A DNA stretch of 64,000 nucleotides from Pseudodesulfovibrio thermohalotolerans (GCF_021353295.2 NZ_CP120635.1:1808501-1872500), one strand, 5' to 3'; shown: positions 17,663 to 27,009, counted from the first letter of the stretch. The notes: a model not told the origin generated them from the letters alone. Program-made: numbers and translations.

Positions 17663-19801
17663 ATGAGTGATATTGTCGACGTTCTCGTCGTGGACGACGA
17701 ACGGATCAACCTCAAGTTGGTAGAGGCCATACTTCGCGGTCAAAACCTCAATTTGATAATGGCCGGTTCCGGCGCGGAAGCCCTTGAGAGGCTCCCGGAG
17801 CACGATTTCGCAGTGGCCCTGCTGGACGTGATGATGCCCGGCATGGACGGTTTCGAGCTGGCCGAACGGCTTCGGAGTTCGGAGAACGGCAGGAATATTC
17901 CGATCATCTTCATTACCGCCATCAGCAAGGAGGAGCGGCACGTTTTCCACGGCTACGAGCTGGGGGCGGTCGATTATTTGTTCAAGCCCGTGGAGCCGGA
18001 GATTCTGCGCGGCAAGACCAGGATTTTCGCTGAACTGCATCGTCACAAGCGGTCTCTTGTGGAGACGACCAGACGGCTTGAGGCGACTGTTGAGGAATTG
18101 CAGGAATCGCAGAAGGCCCTGGCCCGTTCCGAGCAGCGTTATCGCATGGTCGCCGATTACAACTACGATTGGGAGAGCTGGATCGGTCCCGGGGGAGAAC
18201 TGCGTTACATATCGCCGTCCTGTGAGCGGATCAGCGGCTACGGTCCGCAATGTTTTTTGGACGATCCGGACCTGATGCAGCGCATCGTTCACCGGGAGGA
18301 CGTGGGCAGGTGGATGCAGTTCATGCGGGACGAGACCGTGGGCGACGAGGATAACCTCGATTTCAGGATCAGCGACGTCAACGCCAAGGTAAAGTGGTTG
18401 AGCCTGGTCCGGCATTCCATTTATTCCGACGAGGGCCAGCCGCTTGGCGTCCGGGTGAGTATGCGGGACATCACCAACCGCAAGCTCATTGAGAGCCAGT
18501 TGCAGCACAGCGTTTTTCACGACGCCCTGACAGGTCTTCCCAATCGGGCTCTGTTCCTGGAACGACTTAATCGGGCGGCCGAGCGGTGCGCCCGAACCGG
18601 CGAATATTTCGCGGTTCTGTTTATCGACATAGATCGTTTTCAGGTCGTCAACGATCATTACGGGCACAGCATGGGCGACAAGCTGGTGGTCCGGCTCGGG
18701 GTCAAGCTCCAGCAGTCGGTCCGGTCCATCGACACCGTTGCCCGGTTCGGCGGCGACGAGTTCGGAGTTCTTCTTGAAGACATTCACAGGAAAGGGGACG
18801 CCCGAGCCCTCGTTCGGAAGATATTCGAGTCGTTCAGGGAACCCGTTGAAGTGGATGGGCTTACTTTCGCTCTGTCCGCCAGCATGGGCTACGACATCGG
18901 GTCAGGCATGGACGTGGATTCCGAGAAGGTCGTGCACAACGCGCAGGTGGCCATGAACACCGCCAAGCACCATGGTAAAAACCGTGTCGAGGGGTACGAG
19001 AAGCGGATGCGCGAAGGCATGGTCAACGTCCTGGCCGTGGAGAGCGAACTCAATCGCGCTCTGGATGCCAGGGAGTTCACTGCCTACTATCAGCCCATCG
19101 TCAATTTGGCCGACGGCAGCCTATACGGTTTCGAGGCCCTTGCCAGGTGGAATCATCCGGAACGGGGGCTGGTTGGTCCCGGCGAGTTCATTCCCGTGGC
19201 CGAGGAGACCGGGCAGGTCGTGCAGCTCGGCTCTCAGATATTGGAAGAGGCCTGCGCGGCCATGCAGGAATGGACCCTTCGCCACTCGGGGGCGGAAGGG
19301 CTGACCATCGCCGTGAACATCTCGGCCAAGCAGTTCGCGGAAAGTACCCTGGCCTCGGACGTGGAGCGTATCCTGAAGCAGTCCGGCCTGTCGCCTGGCC
19401 GCCTGAAGCTCGAAATCACCGAGACCGTGGTTATGCTGGACGCGCTCAAGTCGGTCAATCAATTGAAGTCCTTGAAGGACCTCGGTATTTTGTTGTCCAT
19501 AGACGATTTTGGGACCGGGTATTCCTCCATGAGCTATTTGCAGAGGTTTCCCACGGATCAACTCAAGATCGACCTGAGCTTCGTCCAACGGATGGAGTCC
19601 ACTCCGGAAAACATCGAGATAGTCAGGGCTATCGTGAATATGGCCCATTCCCTGCGGCTACGCGTCGTGGCCGAGGGCATCGAGACGGAGAGCCAAAGAG
19701 ACTTGCTTTATTCACTGCAATGCGATTACGGTCAGGGCTACCTGTATTCCCGGCCGCTTCCGAGAGAAGAGGCTGAAGAATTCGTTAAGGATTCCGATTA
19801 G
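17663..19801 (+). CDS. Response regulator with PAS, GGDEF and EAL domains
   Basis: This 712-residue protein has a receiver domain (about 6-122) with VVDDE, phosphoacceptor D55 in LLDVMMPGMDG, and the KP pair in DYLFKPVEP. A coiled-coil linker follows, then a PAS domain (about 165-285), GGDEF (about 300-455) and EAL (about 475-705). The GGDEF site is intact (RFGGDEF), as is the EAL site (GFEALARW, ITETVVML, DDFGTGYSS, LKIDLSF, VAEGIET). It could therefore both make and degrade cyclic di-GMP, gated by an unknown histidine kinase. The start at 17663 has an AGGTG site; the first 21 codons of the longer frame have none. PilZ and CheZ genes elsewhere in the window are plausible downstream partners. 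Confidence 0.93.
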   Translation: MSDIVDVLVVDDERINLKLVEAILRGQNLNLIMAGSGAEALERLPEHDFAVALLDVMMPGMDGFELAERLRSSENGRNIPIIFITAISKEERHVFHGYELGAVDYLFKPVEPEILRGKTRIFAELHRHKRSLVETTRRLEATVEELQESQKALARSEQRYRMVADYNYDWESWIGPGGELRYISPSCERISGYGPQCFLDDPDLMQRIVHREDVGRWMQFMRDETVGDEDNLDFRISDVNAKVKWLSLVRHSIYSDEGQPLGVRVSMRDITNRKLIESQLQHSVFHDALTGLPNRALFLERLNRAAERCARTGEYFAVLFIDIDRFQVVNDHYGHSMGDKLVVRLGVKLQQSVRSIDTVARFGGDEFGVLLEDIHRKGDARALVRKIFESFREPVEVDGLTFALSASMGYDIGSGMDVDSEKVVHNAQVAMNTAKHHGKNRVEGYEKRMREGMVNVLAVESELNRALDAREFTAYYQPIVNLADGSLYGFEALARWNHPERGLVGPGEFIPVAEETGQVVQLGSQILEEACAAMQEWTLRHSGAEGLTIAVNISAKQFAESTLASDVERILKQSGLSPGRLKLEITETVVMLDALKSVNQLKSLKDLGILLSIDDFGTGYSSMSYLQRFPTDQLKIDLSFVQRMESTPENIEIVRAIVNMAHSLRLRVVAEGIETESQRDLLYSLQCDYGQGYLYSRPLPREEAEEFVKDSD

Positions 19802-19845
19802 ATTAACCAGCATTCCACCTGTCTCAACAACTGGAGTCGTTTCCC

Positions 19846-20028
19846 ATGAATCTCAGCGCACCCCAACTGCTCACCTGGATCGTCGGCGTCATTATCGGCC
19901 TTCTCGGTATTCTCATTCAGGTCGACGTCATGTCCATCCCGGCCCTGGAAGACATCGTCAGGCCCTTTTGGCTTGTCGCCACGGGCTTCGTTATCCTGGC
20001 CGTGTCCAATCTCTTTCGCAGTCTGTAA
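19846..20028 (+). CDS. Small membrane protein
   Basis: This 60-residue protein has two hydrophobic segments (about 8-27 and 39-56) and ends in NLFRSL. A GGAG site lies upstream of its ATG, and a strong terminator follows. It is not a family I recognise. It lies 44 bases after the GGDEF/EAL gene and may be co-transcribed with it. Confidence 0.6.
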   Translation: MNLSAPQLLTWIVGVIIGLLGILIQVDVMSIPALEDIVRPFWLVATGFVILAVSNLFRSL

Positions 20029-20050
20029 CGAAGCGGATTCCACCATGCCG

Positions 20051-20095
20051 AAGACAGGGGCTTGACGAAAAATCGTCAAGCCCCTGTCTTTTTTC
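20051..20095 (+). terminator. Terminator after the small membrane gene
   Basis: An 18-bp perfect stem (AAGACAGGGGCTTGACGA and its complement) with an AAAA loop is followed by TTTTTT, one of the strongest intrinsic terminators in the window. Confidence 0.95.
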
Positions 20096-20156
20096 TTGCG
20101 GGTATTGTACCGTGGAACTGCCTTTAAAATTGATTTGCAATGGAGGGTTAGCGTCA

Positions 20157-20573
20157 ATGGCCGATTTGAAACGGTGGAGCCGCAATGAGATTTCGCGCAT
20201 CCGCAGCGACATGGACCGGCTCTTCGATGACCTGTGTGCGGATTTCAACCTGCCGTCCATGTTCTGCCGCATGGCGGGAGACCTTACCCTACAGGACGAA
20301 GGGAATGCTTTGGTGGTTCGTTTGGAGCTGGGCAACATGGCGCCGGACGATGTGCACGTGGGGGTGACGGAGCGCCTGCTTTCCATAGTCGCCGAGACCC
20401 GGGAATCCGGCCCGGGCCATGCCAGTTCCCATAGCTTCCGCAAGGAATTGCGTCTTCCCTGTCGTATTGATCCCGAGGCGGCCCGGGCGGAGTTCGCCGA
20501 AGGCGTTCTGGTGGTCAGGCTGCCCAAGCGCGCGGCCCCATTCGGATCGAGCGTTGCCATTTCCAGGAAATAA
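20157..20573 (+). CDS. Short Hsp20/alpha-crystallin-like chaperone
   Basis: This 138-residue protein has an N-terminal helix with RIRSDMDRLFDDL, then an alpha-crystallin domain. The domain has LTLQDEGNALVVRLELGNMAPDDVHVGV, a loop with ETRES, FRKELRLPCRIDPEAARAEFAEGVLVVRLPK, and a short tail ending with the VAI motif expected of small heat-shock proteins. It should act as an ATP-independent holdase. The start at 20157 has GGAGGG upstream. It directly precedes a LonB-type protease gene (17 bases), so chaperone and protease probably form a protein-quality operon. Confidence 0.85.
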   Translation: MADLKRWSRNEISRIRSDMDRLFDDLCADFNLPSMFCRMAGDLTLQDEGNALVVRLELGNMAPDDVHVGVTERLLSIVAETRESGPGHASSHSFRKELRLPCRIDPEAARAEFAEGVLVVRLPKRAAPFGSSVAISRK

Positions 20574-20590
20574 CCTACGGAGTCGGATAA

Positions 20591-23092
20591 ATGGTCAAGA
20601 AAAGCAAGATATTCGAAGTGCCCGTCGACAAGCTTAAGTGGACGCCCGATCCCAAGCGGCTGTCCATCACATCCACGAACGACCTGGAGCCCCAAAAGGA
20701 CATCATCGGCCAGAAGCGCGGCGTGGAGGCCTTTCGTTTCGGTCTGGGCATGGTCAAGAAAGGCTATAATATTTTCGTCACGGGTCAGCCGGGAACCGGC
20801 CGTCTCTCCACCGTGCGCAAACTGCTCGGCGAAATGGGCAATGGGCAGGCGACCCCGAGCGATCTTTGCTACGTCAATAATTTCAAGCATCCCGAGGCGC
20901 CCATTATGCTCCGGTTCGAACCGGGGCAGGGTGACCGCTTCAAGAAGGACATGCAGAAGTTCTTGGACGATATCAAGCGCGAAGCCCCGCAGCTCTTTGA
21001 GAGCGAGGAATATATCGCCCGCAAGAACGAGATCGCCGAGGCCCATGAAAAAAAGGTCATGAGTTTCTACAAGGCCATCGAGGACCAGGTGAAAGACACC
21101 GGCCTGGTGGTGGTGCGTATGCAGATGGGGCCTATCCAGCGGCCCGACGTGGTTCCGCTGGTGGATGGCGAGCCCAAGCGCATGATCGAGCTGGAGGAGC
21201 TGGTCGACAATGGCCGCTTCCCGCGTGCCGAGTTTGAGAAGTTGCGCGACAAGCGGTTGGAGCTCAAGGAGGAGATCGACCATATCGTCCAGGAGCTGAA
21301 GGGGCTCCAGAAGGCGGTCGGAGAGAAGCACCGCGAGGTGGACCGGCTCATGTTCCTGACTCTGGCCCAGGAGTTTCTCAAGCCTGTGCGGGAGGCATAC
21401 CCCGATGAGAAGGTCGCCAAATACCTCGACTCCGTGCTCGACAACATGGTCGAGGACCTGGATGCGGTCAAGGCGTTGGGCAGCCCCGGCCAGCCCGGTC
21501 CGATCCCCGGCATGGTCATGCCCGGCCCTTCCCCCGAGATGGTCTTCCAGCCGTATCAGGTCAACCTGTTGGTGGACAACGCCGAGATCAAGGGCCCGCC
21601 GGTTATCGTGGAATCCTACCCGACCTACCGCAACCTGTTCGGCTCCATCGAGCGCGTAATGGACCGCATGGGCGGCTGGCATACCGATTACACCAAGATC
21701 AAGGCGGGCTCCTTCGTCAAGGCCAACGGCGGTTATCTGGTCATCAACCTGATGGACGCCATCATGGAGCCGGGCGTGTGGCAGACCCTGAAGCGGGCGC
21801 TCAAGACCGAGCAGATCGAGATCGAGACCTTTGACCCGTATTATTTTATCAGCGCCACGGGGCTGAAGCCCGAACCCATCGACATGGCCGTCAAGGTCGT
21901 CGTCCTCGGCAGCCCGTATCTGTACGCTTTGCTGCGTAACTATGACGAGGACGTAGCCAAGATATTCAAGGTTCGGGCCGACTACGAATCAAGCATGGAC
22001 GTTACCGACGATTCCGTGCTCGATGTGGCCCGGTTCGTACGGGCCGAGGTGGACCGCAACGGCCTCAGGCCCTTTGATGCGGACGGCGTGGCCGCCGTTC
22101 TGGAGGAGGGCGTCCGCTGGGCAGGCAGGCAGGAGAAGATATCCACAGCCTTCCCGGCCCTGGGCGACCTCTTGAGCGAAGCGGATTACTTTGCCGGACG
22201 GGCCGGGGCCGAAGCGGTCTCCGGCGAGCATGTCCGAGAGGCTGTCGAGGCCAAGGTTTACCGCTCCAATCAGGTGGAGGAGCGTATACAGGAGATGATC
22301 GACCGCGGCAGTCTGTTCGTGGACACGGACGGCGAGGTCGTGGGGCAGGTCAATGGGCTTGCCGTATATTCCTTAGGCGACTATATGTTCGGGAAACCTT
22401 CAAGGATCACAGCGGTTACTTCCTTGGGCAAGGAAGGGATCATTAATATCGAGCGCGAGGCGGACATGTCCGGCCCGACTCATAACAAGGGGATGCTCAT
22501 CCTGTCCGGTTTTCTGCGAAGCCGGTTTGCCCAGGACAAGCCCCTGTCCCTTGCGGCAAGCATCGCCTTCGAACAGTCCTACGGCGGTATAGACGGCGAC
22601 TCTGCTTCGTCCACGGAGCTGTACGCATTGCTGTCGAGCTTGTCCGGGGTGCCTCTTCGTCAGTATATCGCCGTTACAGGTTCGGTGAACCAGTATGGCG
22701 AGGTCCAGCCCATCGGCGGCGTGAATCAGAAGATCGAGGGGTTCTATCTCTGCTGCAAGAATGCGGGGCTGACCGGGGAGCAGGGCGTCATGATCCCGCA
22801 TCCTAACGTCAAGGACCTGATGCTCCGCGACGAGGTCATTGAAGCGGTTCGCAAGGGGGTGTTCCACATATGGGCCGTGAAGACCATTGATGAGGGCATT
22901 GAAATCCTGACCGGCAAGAAGGCCGGAGTGCGCGGGAAGAACGGAGCCTATCCGGCCGGGACCATTAACCGGCTGGTGGATGACAAGCTGCGCGAGTTGG
23001 CTGATAAGCTGGCAGCCTTTGGCAAGGACGATCAGAACGGGAAGAAATCTTCCGCCAGGAAATCCGCCAAGGGCAAGCCTGCAAAGAAATAG
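20591..23092 (+). CDS. LonB-type ATP-dependent protease (COG1067)
   Basis: This 833-residue protein belongs to the Lon-related COG1067 group. The nucleotide-binding loop is GQPGTGRLST, where arginine stands in place of the usual Walker lysine, as is common in this group. A long helical insertion (about 120-260) and an AAA lid follow. The C-terminal protease domain has GIDGDSASSTELYALLSSLS with catalytic serine S671, and NQKIEGFY with catalytic lysine K714, exactly the 43-residue spacing of Lon. The last 25 residues are Lys/Ala-rich (GKPAKK), perhaps a disordered or nucleic-acid-contacting tail. It lies 17 bases after the Hsp20-like gene. Confidence 0.92.
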   Translation: MVKKSKIFEVPVDKLKWTPDPKRLSITSTNDLEPQKDIIGQKRGVEAFRFGLGMVKKGYNIFVTGQPGTGRLSTVRKLLGEMGNGQATPSDLCYVNNFKHPEAPIMLRFEPGQGDRFKKDMQKFLDDIKREAPQLFESEEYIARKNEIAEAHEKKVMSFYKAIEDQVKDTGLVVVRMQMGPIQRPDVVPLVDGEPKRMIELEELVDNGRFPRAEFEKLRDKRLELKEEIDHIVQELKGLQKAVGEKHREVDRLMFLTLAQEFLKPVREAYPDEKVAKYLDSVLDNMVEDLDAVKALGSPGQPGPIPGMVMPGPSPEMVFQPYQVNLLVDNAEIKGPPVIVESYPTYRNLFGSIERVMDRMGGWHTDYTKIKAGSFVKANGGYLVINLMDAIMEPGVWQTLKRALKTEQIEIETFDPYYFISATGLKPEPIDMAVKVVVLGSPYLYALLRNYDEDVAKIFKVRADYESSMDVTDDSVLDVARFVRAEVDRNGLRPFDADGVAAVLEEGVRWAGRQEKISTAFPALGDLLSEADYFAGRAGAEAVSGEHVREAVEAKVYRSNQVEERIQEMIDRGSLFVDTDGEVVGQVNGLAVYSLGDYMFGKPSRITAVTSLGKEGIINIEREADMSGPTHNKGMLILSGFLRSRFAQDKPLSLAASIAFEQSYGGIDGDSASSTELYALLSSLSGVPLRQYIAVTGSVNQYGEVQPIGGVNQKIEGFYLCCKNAGLTGEQGVMIPHPNVKDLMLRDEVIEAVRKGVFHIWAVKTIDEGIEILTGKKAGVRGKNGAYPAGTINRLVDDKLRELADKLAAFGKDDQNGKKSSARKSAKGKPAKK

Positions 23093-23120
23093 GGCTTTCC
23101 GACATTGATTGAACTACAAC

Positions 23121-23151
23121 AAAAGGGTTGCGGCTCGTCGCAACCCTTTTT
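23121..23151 (+). terminator. Terminator after the LonB-type gene
   Basis: The stem AAAAGGGTTGCG/CGCAACCCTTTT with a 6-base loop and a trailing T-run ends the Hsp20-LonB operon. Confidence 0.9.
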
Positions 23152-23162
23152 CGAGGTTTTGC

Positions 23163-23330
23163 ATGAATCTGTTGAGACTGAATATCTGGAGGAAGTGCAT
23201 TTTGGGTGGTTTTGTGGTCGCCCTGGCGCTCATGTTTTCCATCGACTGGGGCTATCACTTTCACATTGGCCACGTGGTACGGCTTTTTGTCGGCGCGGCT
23301 GCTTTCTGGCTTGCCGTGGATCGTCTGTAA
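23163..23330 (+). CDS. Possible 55-residue membrane protein
   Basis: The short frame encodes MNLLRLNIWRK, then two hydrophobic stretches with an HFHIGH centre and an AVDRL end. The frame is open further upstream, but that part runs into the terminator stem, so the ATG at 23163 is preferred. The ribosome-binding site is weak (GAGG) and no family is recognised. It could be a real small membrane gene or chance. Confidence 0.35.
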   Translation: MNLLRLNIWRKCILGGFVVALALMFSIDWGYHFHIGHVVRLFVGAAAFWLAVDRL

Positions 23331-23581
23331 CTCGTATTCGATCACGAAAGATCGCAAGAAGTGCGGTCGGTTGAGGGCGTCCCGATCATGTGGGAGAATG
23401 TATTCATCTCCGGCTCGGGGCGTCTTCTTTTGCCGGTCTCGTCGTTTTCTCCAGGGAAAAGGAGAACGCTCGGCATTCGGAGGGGGAGTATCCGGGCGTT
23501 GCTCCGGTGGCTCGTCGTGAATACAGCCGATTCCGCAGCCCGCCAGCGGGTGCATCCTGTGAGGTTATTTCGGAAAAGTGC
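23331..23581. other. Non-coding stretch before the ilv promoter
   Basis: About 250 bases with no convincing gene. Frames here lack ribosome-binding sites and family features. The right edge leads into the ilvBN leader promoter. Confidence 0.5.
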
Positions 23582-23610
23582 TTGACCTTTCATTTCTGTG
23601 GGATTAACGA
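23582..23610 (+). promoter_or_regulatory. Promoter of the ilvBN leader
   Basis: A TTGACC -35 element, a 17-base spacer and a TAACGA -10 element lie 28 bases before the leader-peptide start codon. Confidence 0.6.
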
Positions 23611-23637
23611 AAACTTTAAAGACAAAAGGAACATTCC

Positions 23638-23748
23638 ATGTTGCGCGTTGAAAACCTCATTTCCATCATCCCCGCCAGCCTAACCGTGGCCAGCGTATGC
23701 GTCGTAGTGGACGTAGTAGTAGGTGGTGTTCATAGGGACGCGCCATAG
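23638..23748 (+). CDS. ilvB leader peptide (branched-chain amino acid attenuator)
   Basis: The 36-codon frame has an AAAGGA site upstream of its ATG. Sixteen of its 36 residues are valine, isoleucine or leucine. Near the end comes VCVVVDVVVGGV, then HRDAP and a stop. The E. coli ilvB leader peptide IvbL has the same design, a run of valines near its C-terminus. Starvation for charged tRNA-Val (or Leu/Ile) would stall the ribosome on these codons and change the RNA folding before the hairpin at 23774-23810. The product itself probably has no function. It lies 100 bases upstream of ilvB. Confidence 0.82.
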   Translation: MLRVENLISIIPASLTVASVCVVVDVVVGGVHRDAP

Positions 23749-23773
23749 CGGGATAGGTACAATCGAATTTTAT

Positions 23774-23810
23774 AACCCCCGTCGGTGCGAGCCGGTGGGG
23801 GTTTTATTTT
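23774..23810 (+). terminator. Attenuator terminator before ilvB
   Basis: A 12-bp stem (AACCCCCGTCGG with CCGGTGGGGGTT, two G-T pairs) closes a TGCGAG loop and is followed by TTATTTTT. It lies between the leader peptide and ilvB, where a regulated terminator is expected. A competing antiterminator was not worked out. Confidence 0.8.
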
Positions 23811-23847
23811 TGATTCCTACCGGATACGGGGCACACAGGAGGCTAAA

Positions 23848-25524
23848 ATGAAAATGTCAGGTGCGGAAATAATCATTAAATTGCTGGAGCGGCAAGGTGT
23901 GCGGACCATTGCCGGCATCCCGGGCGGGGCGAATCTGCCTCTTTATGACGCCATGGGAAAGAACGGCAATATCAAACACATTTTGACCCGGCATGAACAG
24001 GGGGCCGGGTTCATCGCTCAGGGCATGGCCCGGGTTACTGGCAAACCTGCGGTTTTCTTCGCCACATCCGGCCCGGGCGCGACCAACACCCTGACGGCCA
24101 TCGCCGACGCCAAGCTCGACTCCATCCCGATCATCTGCATTACCGGCCAGGTGCCCTTGTCCATGATAGGCACCGACGCTTTTCAGGAAGTGGACACCTA
24201 CGGGCTGTCCGTTCCCATCACCAAGCACAATTTTCTTGTCCGGTCCGCCGAGGACCTGCTGCGCATCATCCCCGACGCGTTCCGCATCGCCGCCAGCGGC
24301 CGTCCCGGTCCTGTGGTGATCGACGTGCCCAAGGACGTGCAGATGGCCGAGGTTGAGTTCGACGAATGGCCCGAACTCGGTGTCCCGGATGCCACGCCCG
24401 AGCTTTTCCACGGCGAAATCGAACACGCCGCGGCCATGATTAACCGGGCGAAAAGGCCTATCCTCTACCTGGGGGGTGGCGTTATCCTGTCCGATTCTTC
24501 GGCCGAGGCCCTTGCCATGGCCGAGAAGGGGGCCATCCCGTCAGTCCTGACCCTTATGGGGCTGGGGGCCATTCCTTCGGGGCATCCGCTCAATCTCGGT
24601 ATGCTCGGGATGCACGCGGCTCGCTATACCAATCTGGCGCTGGAAGAGTGCGATCTGCTCATAGCCGTGGGCGTGCGTTTCGACGACAGGGCCACGGGCA
24701 AGGTTTCCGAATTCTGCCCCAAGGCCAAGGTCATCCACATGGACATCGATCCGAGCGAGCTGGACAAGATCAAGACCGCCCATGCCTCGGTTCGTGGGGA
24801 TGTGGCCGATGTGCTCAAGGCGCTGTTGCCGCATATCGAGCAAAAAAACAGGGCAGAATGGAACGGCCGCATCGAGTCCCTCAGGACGGCTCATCCCATG
24901 ATCGTCCCGGGCGCGGACGATCCCACCTCGCCCTATGGCGTCATTCTCAAGGCCGCGGAACTGGCCGGGGAGGAAGCCATCGTGTGCACCGACGTGGGGC
25001 AGCATCAGATGCGCACTGCGCAGGTTTATCCCTTCACCCGCCCGCACCGCTGGCTGACCTCCGGCGGTCTCGGAACTATGGGTTTCGGAATGCCCGCCGC
25101 TCTGGGGGCGGCTTTGGCCGCTCCGGACAAGCCGGTCATCTGCTTCTCCGGCGACGGGTCCATCATGATGAACATACAGGACCTGGCCACCGCCATGGAG
25201 TACGACATCCCGATCAAGATCATCCTGACCAACAACAACGCGTTGGGGTTGGTCCGTCAGCAGCAGGATCTTTTCTATGGTCAGCGTTATGTGGCGTCCG
25301 ATTATGACAAGTGTGTCGATTTCATCAAGATCGCCGAGGGGTTTGGAATAAAGGCCTATGATCTGGGCAATTGCGACGACCCTGCGGTCACATTGGCCGA
25401 GGCCATAGCCGCCCCCGGACCGGCGTTGATTCATGTGCCTGTCAGCCCGAATGAGCCGGTTTATCCCATGGTGGCTCCCGGAGCGGCCAATTCCCAGATG
25501 ATCGGAGGAGAAAATCATGTGTAA
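23848..25524 (+). CDS. ilvB: Acetolactate synthase large subunit
   Basis: This 558-residue ThDP enzyme condenses two pyruvates, or pyruvate and 2-ketobutyrate, in the first common step of branched-chain amino acid synthesis. Seen are the glutamate-bearing N-terminal loop ([14 protein letters not shown]), [11 protein letters not shown], the [14 protein letters not shown] region, and the ThDP/Mg motif [30 protein letters not shown] in the C-terminal domain. The start at 23848 follows AGGAGG; the longer frame upstream crosses the attenuator hairpin. It overlaps ilvN by 8 bases. Its expression is likely set by the leader peptide and hairpin upstream. Confidence 0.96.
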   Translation: MKMSGAEIIIKLLERQGVRTIAGIPGGANLPLYDAMGKNGNIKHILTRHEQGAGFIAQGMARVTGKPAVFFATSGPGATNTLTAIADAKLDSIPIICITGQVPLSMIGTDAFQEVDTYGLSVPITKHNFLVRSAEDLLRIIPDAFRIAASGRPGPVVIDVPKDVQMAEVEFDEWPELGVPDATPELFHGEIEHAAAMINRAKRPILYLGGGVILSDSSAEALAMAEKGAIPSVLTLMGLGAIPSGHPLNLGMLGMHAARYTNLALEECDLLIAVGVRFDDRATGKVSEFCPKAKVIHMDIDPSELDKIKTAHASVRGDVADVLKALLPHIEQKNRAEWNGRIESLRTAHPMIVPGADDPTSPYGVILKAAELAGEEAIVCTDVGQHQMRTAQVYPFTRPHRWLTSGGLGTMGFGMPAALGAALAAPDKPVICFSGDGSIMMNIQDLATAMEYDIPIKIILTNNNALGLVRQQQDLFYGQRYVASDYDKCVDFIKIAEGFGIKAYDLGNCDDPAVTLAEAIAAPGPALIHVPVSPNEPVYPMVAPGAANSQMIGGENHV

Positions 25525-25795
25525 ACAGACTGTTATCGAATTGTCCGTGAATAACCATCCCGGCGTCATGTCTCACATCTGCGGTCTGTTCGCGCGTCGG
25601 GCCTACAACGTCGAAGGCATTGCCTGTATGCCCGTCAATGGCGGTCAGACTAGTAAGATTTGGCTCCTGGTCAACGCTGATGACCGTCTTGACCAGATGA
25701 TAAAGCAGGTGGACAAGTTGGAAGACGTCCTTCTTGTCGAGCGGTACGACAGCGGGCATCCTGTTTTTGCCAAGATGGCCGAATTCGTCCAATAA
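25517..25795 (+). CDS. ilvN: Acetolactate synthase regulatory subunit
   Basis: This 92-residue protein consists of a single ACT domain ([33 protein letters not shown] in parts), the short form like E. coli IlvN rather than the two-domain IlvH. The ACT dimer should bind valine and feedback-inhibit IlvB. The ATG overlaps the end of ilvB and is served by the GGAGGAG within the ilvB tail, indicating translational coupling. Confidence 0.93.
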   Translation: MCKQTVIELSVNNHPGVMSHICGLFARRAYNVEGIACMPVNGGQTSKIWLLVNADDRLDQMIKQVDKLEDVLLVERYDSGHPVFAKMAEFVQ

Positions 25796-25818
25796 TCTCT
25801 TTGGGTAATCCTTCCTTC

Positions 25819-25844
25819 AAGGCCGGCGCAAGTCGGCCTTTTTC
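25819..25844 (+). terminator. Terminator after ilvN
   Basis: The stem AAGGCCG/CGGCCTT with a TTTTTC tail lies 24 bases past the ilvN stop. Confidence 0.85.
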
Positions 25845-25954
25845 TTTGCTGTCCGGGTTACCAAACGTCATTCGCCCGCGGTGCAGGAAATCATCGGCAA
25901 AGGGGCGGGGCGGCATTTGCGTCGAGCTTATGCTGGAAACTCCTTCAAGAGGGC

Positions 25955-25981
25955 TAAAGATATGGGCGGGACAGCCGATAA
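25955..25981 (+). promoter_or_regulatory. Sigma-28 (FliA) promoter of the flagellin-like gene
   Basis: TAAA, then exactly 15 bases, then GCCGATAA match the sigma-28 consensus at every core position. The -10 ends 34 bases before the ATG at 26016. Confidence 0.85.
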
Positions 25982-26015
25982 AAATATTGGTGAATTGTAA
26001 TCTGCGGGAGGCGGC

Positions 26016-26861
26016 ATGGCCCTGACCGACATCGAAAAGAGCTTCATCTACGACTATTCGTTGCAGTTGTTGCAGCAGGATATGTTAACCAACCGGCTGT
26101 TCGGCTCGTCGGCCGTCGGTCGGAATCTGCGCAGTCTGGTGCTGGGCGAACCGGCTCGCGCGGCAACCTTCACCAATCCTTTCGAGGAGGCCATCAGCGG
26201 CACCCTGCGCGGGGATGCGGCCGCAGTGCGTCAGGCGGCCCGAAACGTGGGCGAGGCGGCCTCCATGATGGGCGTTGCCCGGACCGGGATGGCTACGATC
26301 GTGGATGCTCTGAACGACATGGAGGACATTATCGACCGGATCGATTCCGGCGAGTTGGACGGCACGAGCAGTGTGGTCCAGGGCGATTTCGACGCGCTCG
26401 CGGACAAGATTTCCGGCGTTGTCTCCAACGCCGATTTCAACGGCATAGCCCTGTTGGACTCTTCCCAATGGGACACGGATCAGGTCGATTCCGACGGTAA
26501 TGTCTATATTCAGTCCAGCAAGGATGGAGGGTTCAACATCACCTTCCATTCCGTGGATATGCCTTCCGGTGGAGTGGGGTGGGCAGACCTGGACGGTGCG
26601 GCTTTGGGTGCGGATGGGGCCCGCGCCACCCAGCTCGGCTACGTCCAGTCACTCCAGAGCGAGATGACGGCCATCACGGACATGTATGGGGGCAAGGAGG
26701 ACAGTCTTCAGGCTCAACAACTCAGCCTTGAGAGCCAGGCCCAGCTTCTGGATCAGGCGGCCCAACTTCGCAAGCCCTCCAATCCGGAGTATTCGCTGGA
26801 ACAACTCCTCGCGGACCTCATTATTCGCGATACCGGCACCATATTCGACGGCACCAGTTGA
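26016..26861 (+). CDS. Flagellin-like protein
   Basis: This 281-residue protein resembles the D1 helix region of flagellin. ARNVGEAASMMGVARTGMATI and DALNDMEDIIDRI correspond to the first flagellin helices, and DFDALADKISGVVSNADFNGIALLD to the following loop with the invariant FNG. The C-terminal third (GYVQSLQSEMTAI and so on) is helical but then departs from flagellin, ending with LEQLLADLIIRDTGTIFDGTS. It is shorter than a typical flagellin, and the first 30 residues do not match the usual D0 start. A sigma-28 promoter upstream supports late flagellar expression. It may be a minor filament or cap-proximal protein, or a degenerate flagellin. No FliC chaperone or hook genes adjoin it. Confidence 0.75.
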   Translation: MALTDIEKSFIYDYSLQLLQQDMLTNRLFGSSAVGRNLRSLVLGEPARAATFTNPFEEAISGTLRGDAAAVRQAARNVGEAASMMGVARTGMATIVDALNDMEDIIDRIDSGELDGTSSVVQGDFDALADKISGVVSNADFNGIALLDSSQWDTDQVDSDGNVYIQSSKDGGFNITFHSVDMPSGGVGWADLDGAALGADGARATQLGYVQSLQSEMTAITDMYGGKEDSLQAQQLSLESQAQLLDQAAQLRKPSNPEYSLEQLLADLIIRDTGTIFDGTS

Positions 26862-26886
26862 TAGTTAGGGCGATATGGCCAGAGCG

Positions 26887-26915
26887 AAACGCCGTTCCTC
26901 CAGGAGCGGCGTTTT
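26887..26915 (+). terminator. Terminator after the flagellin-like gene
   Basis: A 13-bp stem (AAACGCCGTTCCT against AGGAGCGGCGTTT, one G-T pair) is followed by a short T-run. Confidence 0.85.
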
Positions 26916-27009
26916 CAATATGTGAAACTCCAAGTGGCTTAATCCGGGAGGTCGGTCGGGGAAATTTACAGTTAGTGTCGATGCCTTTGACAAAAGAGAG
27001 GGAGTATTT

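Noticed and set aside
23361..23585. Open frame of about 74 codons between the LonB-type gene and the ilv leader
   Set aside because: Overlapping frames on both strands with no ribosome site or conserved feature; the region is better seen as leader and spacer.
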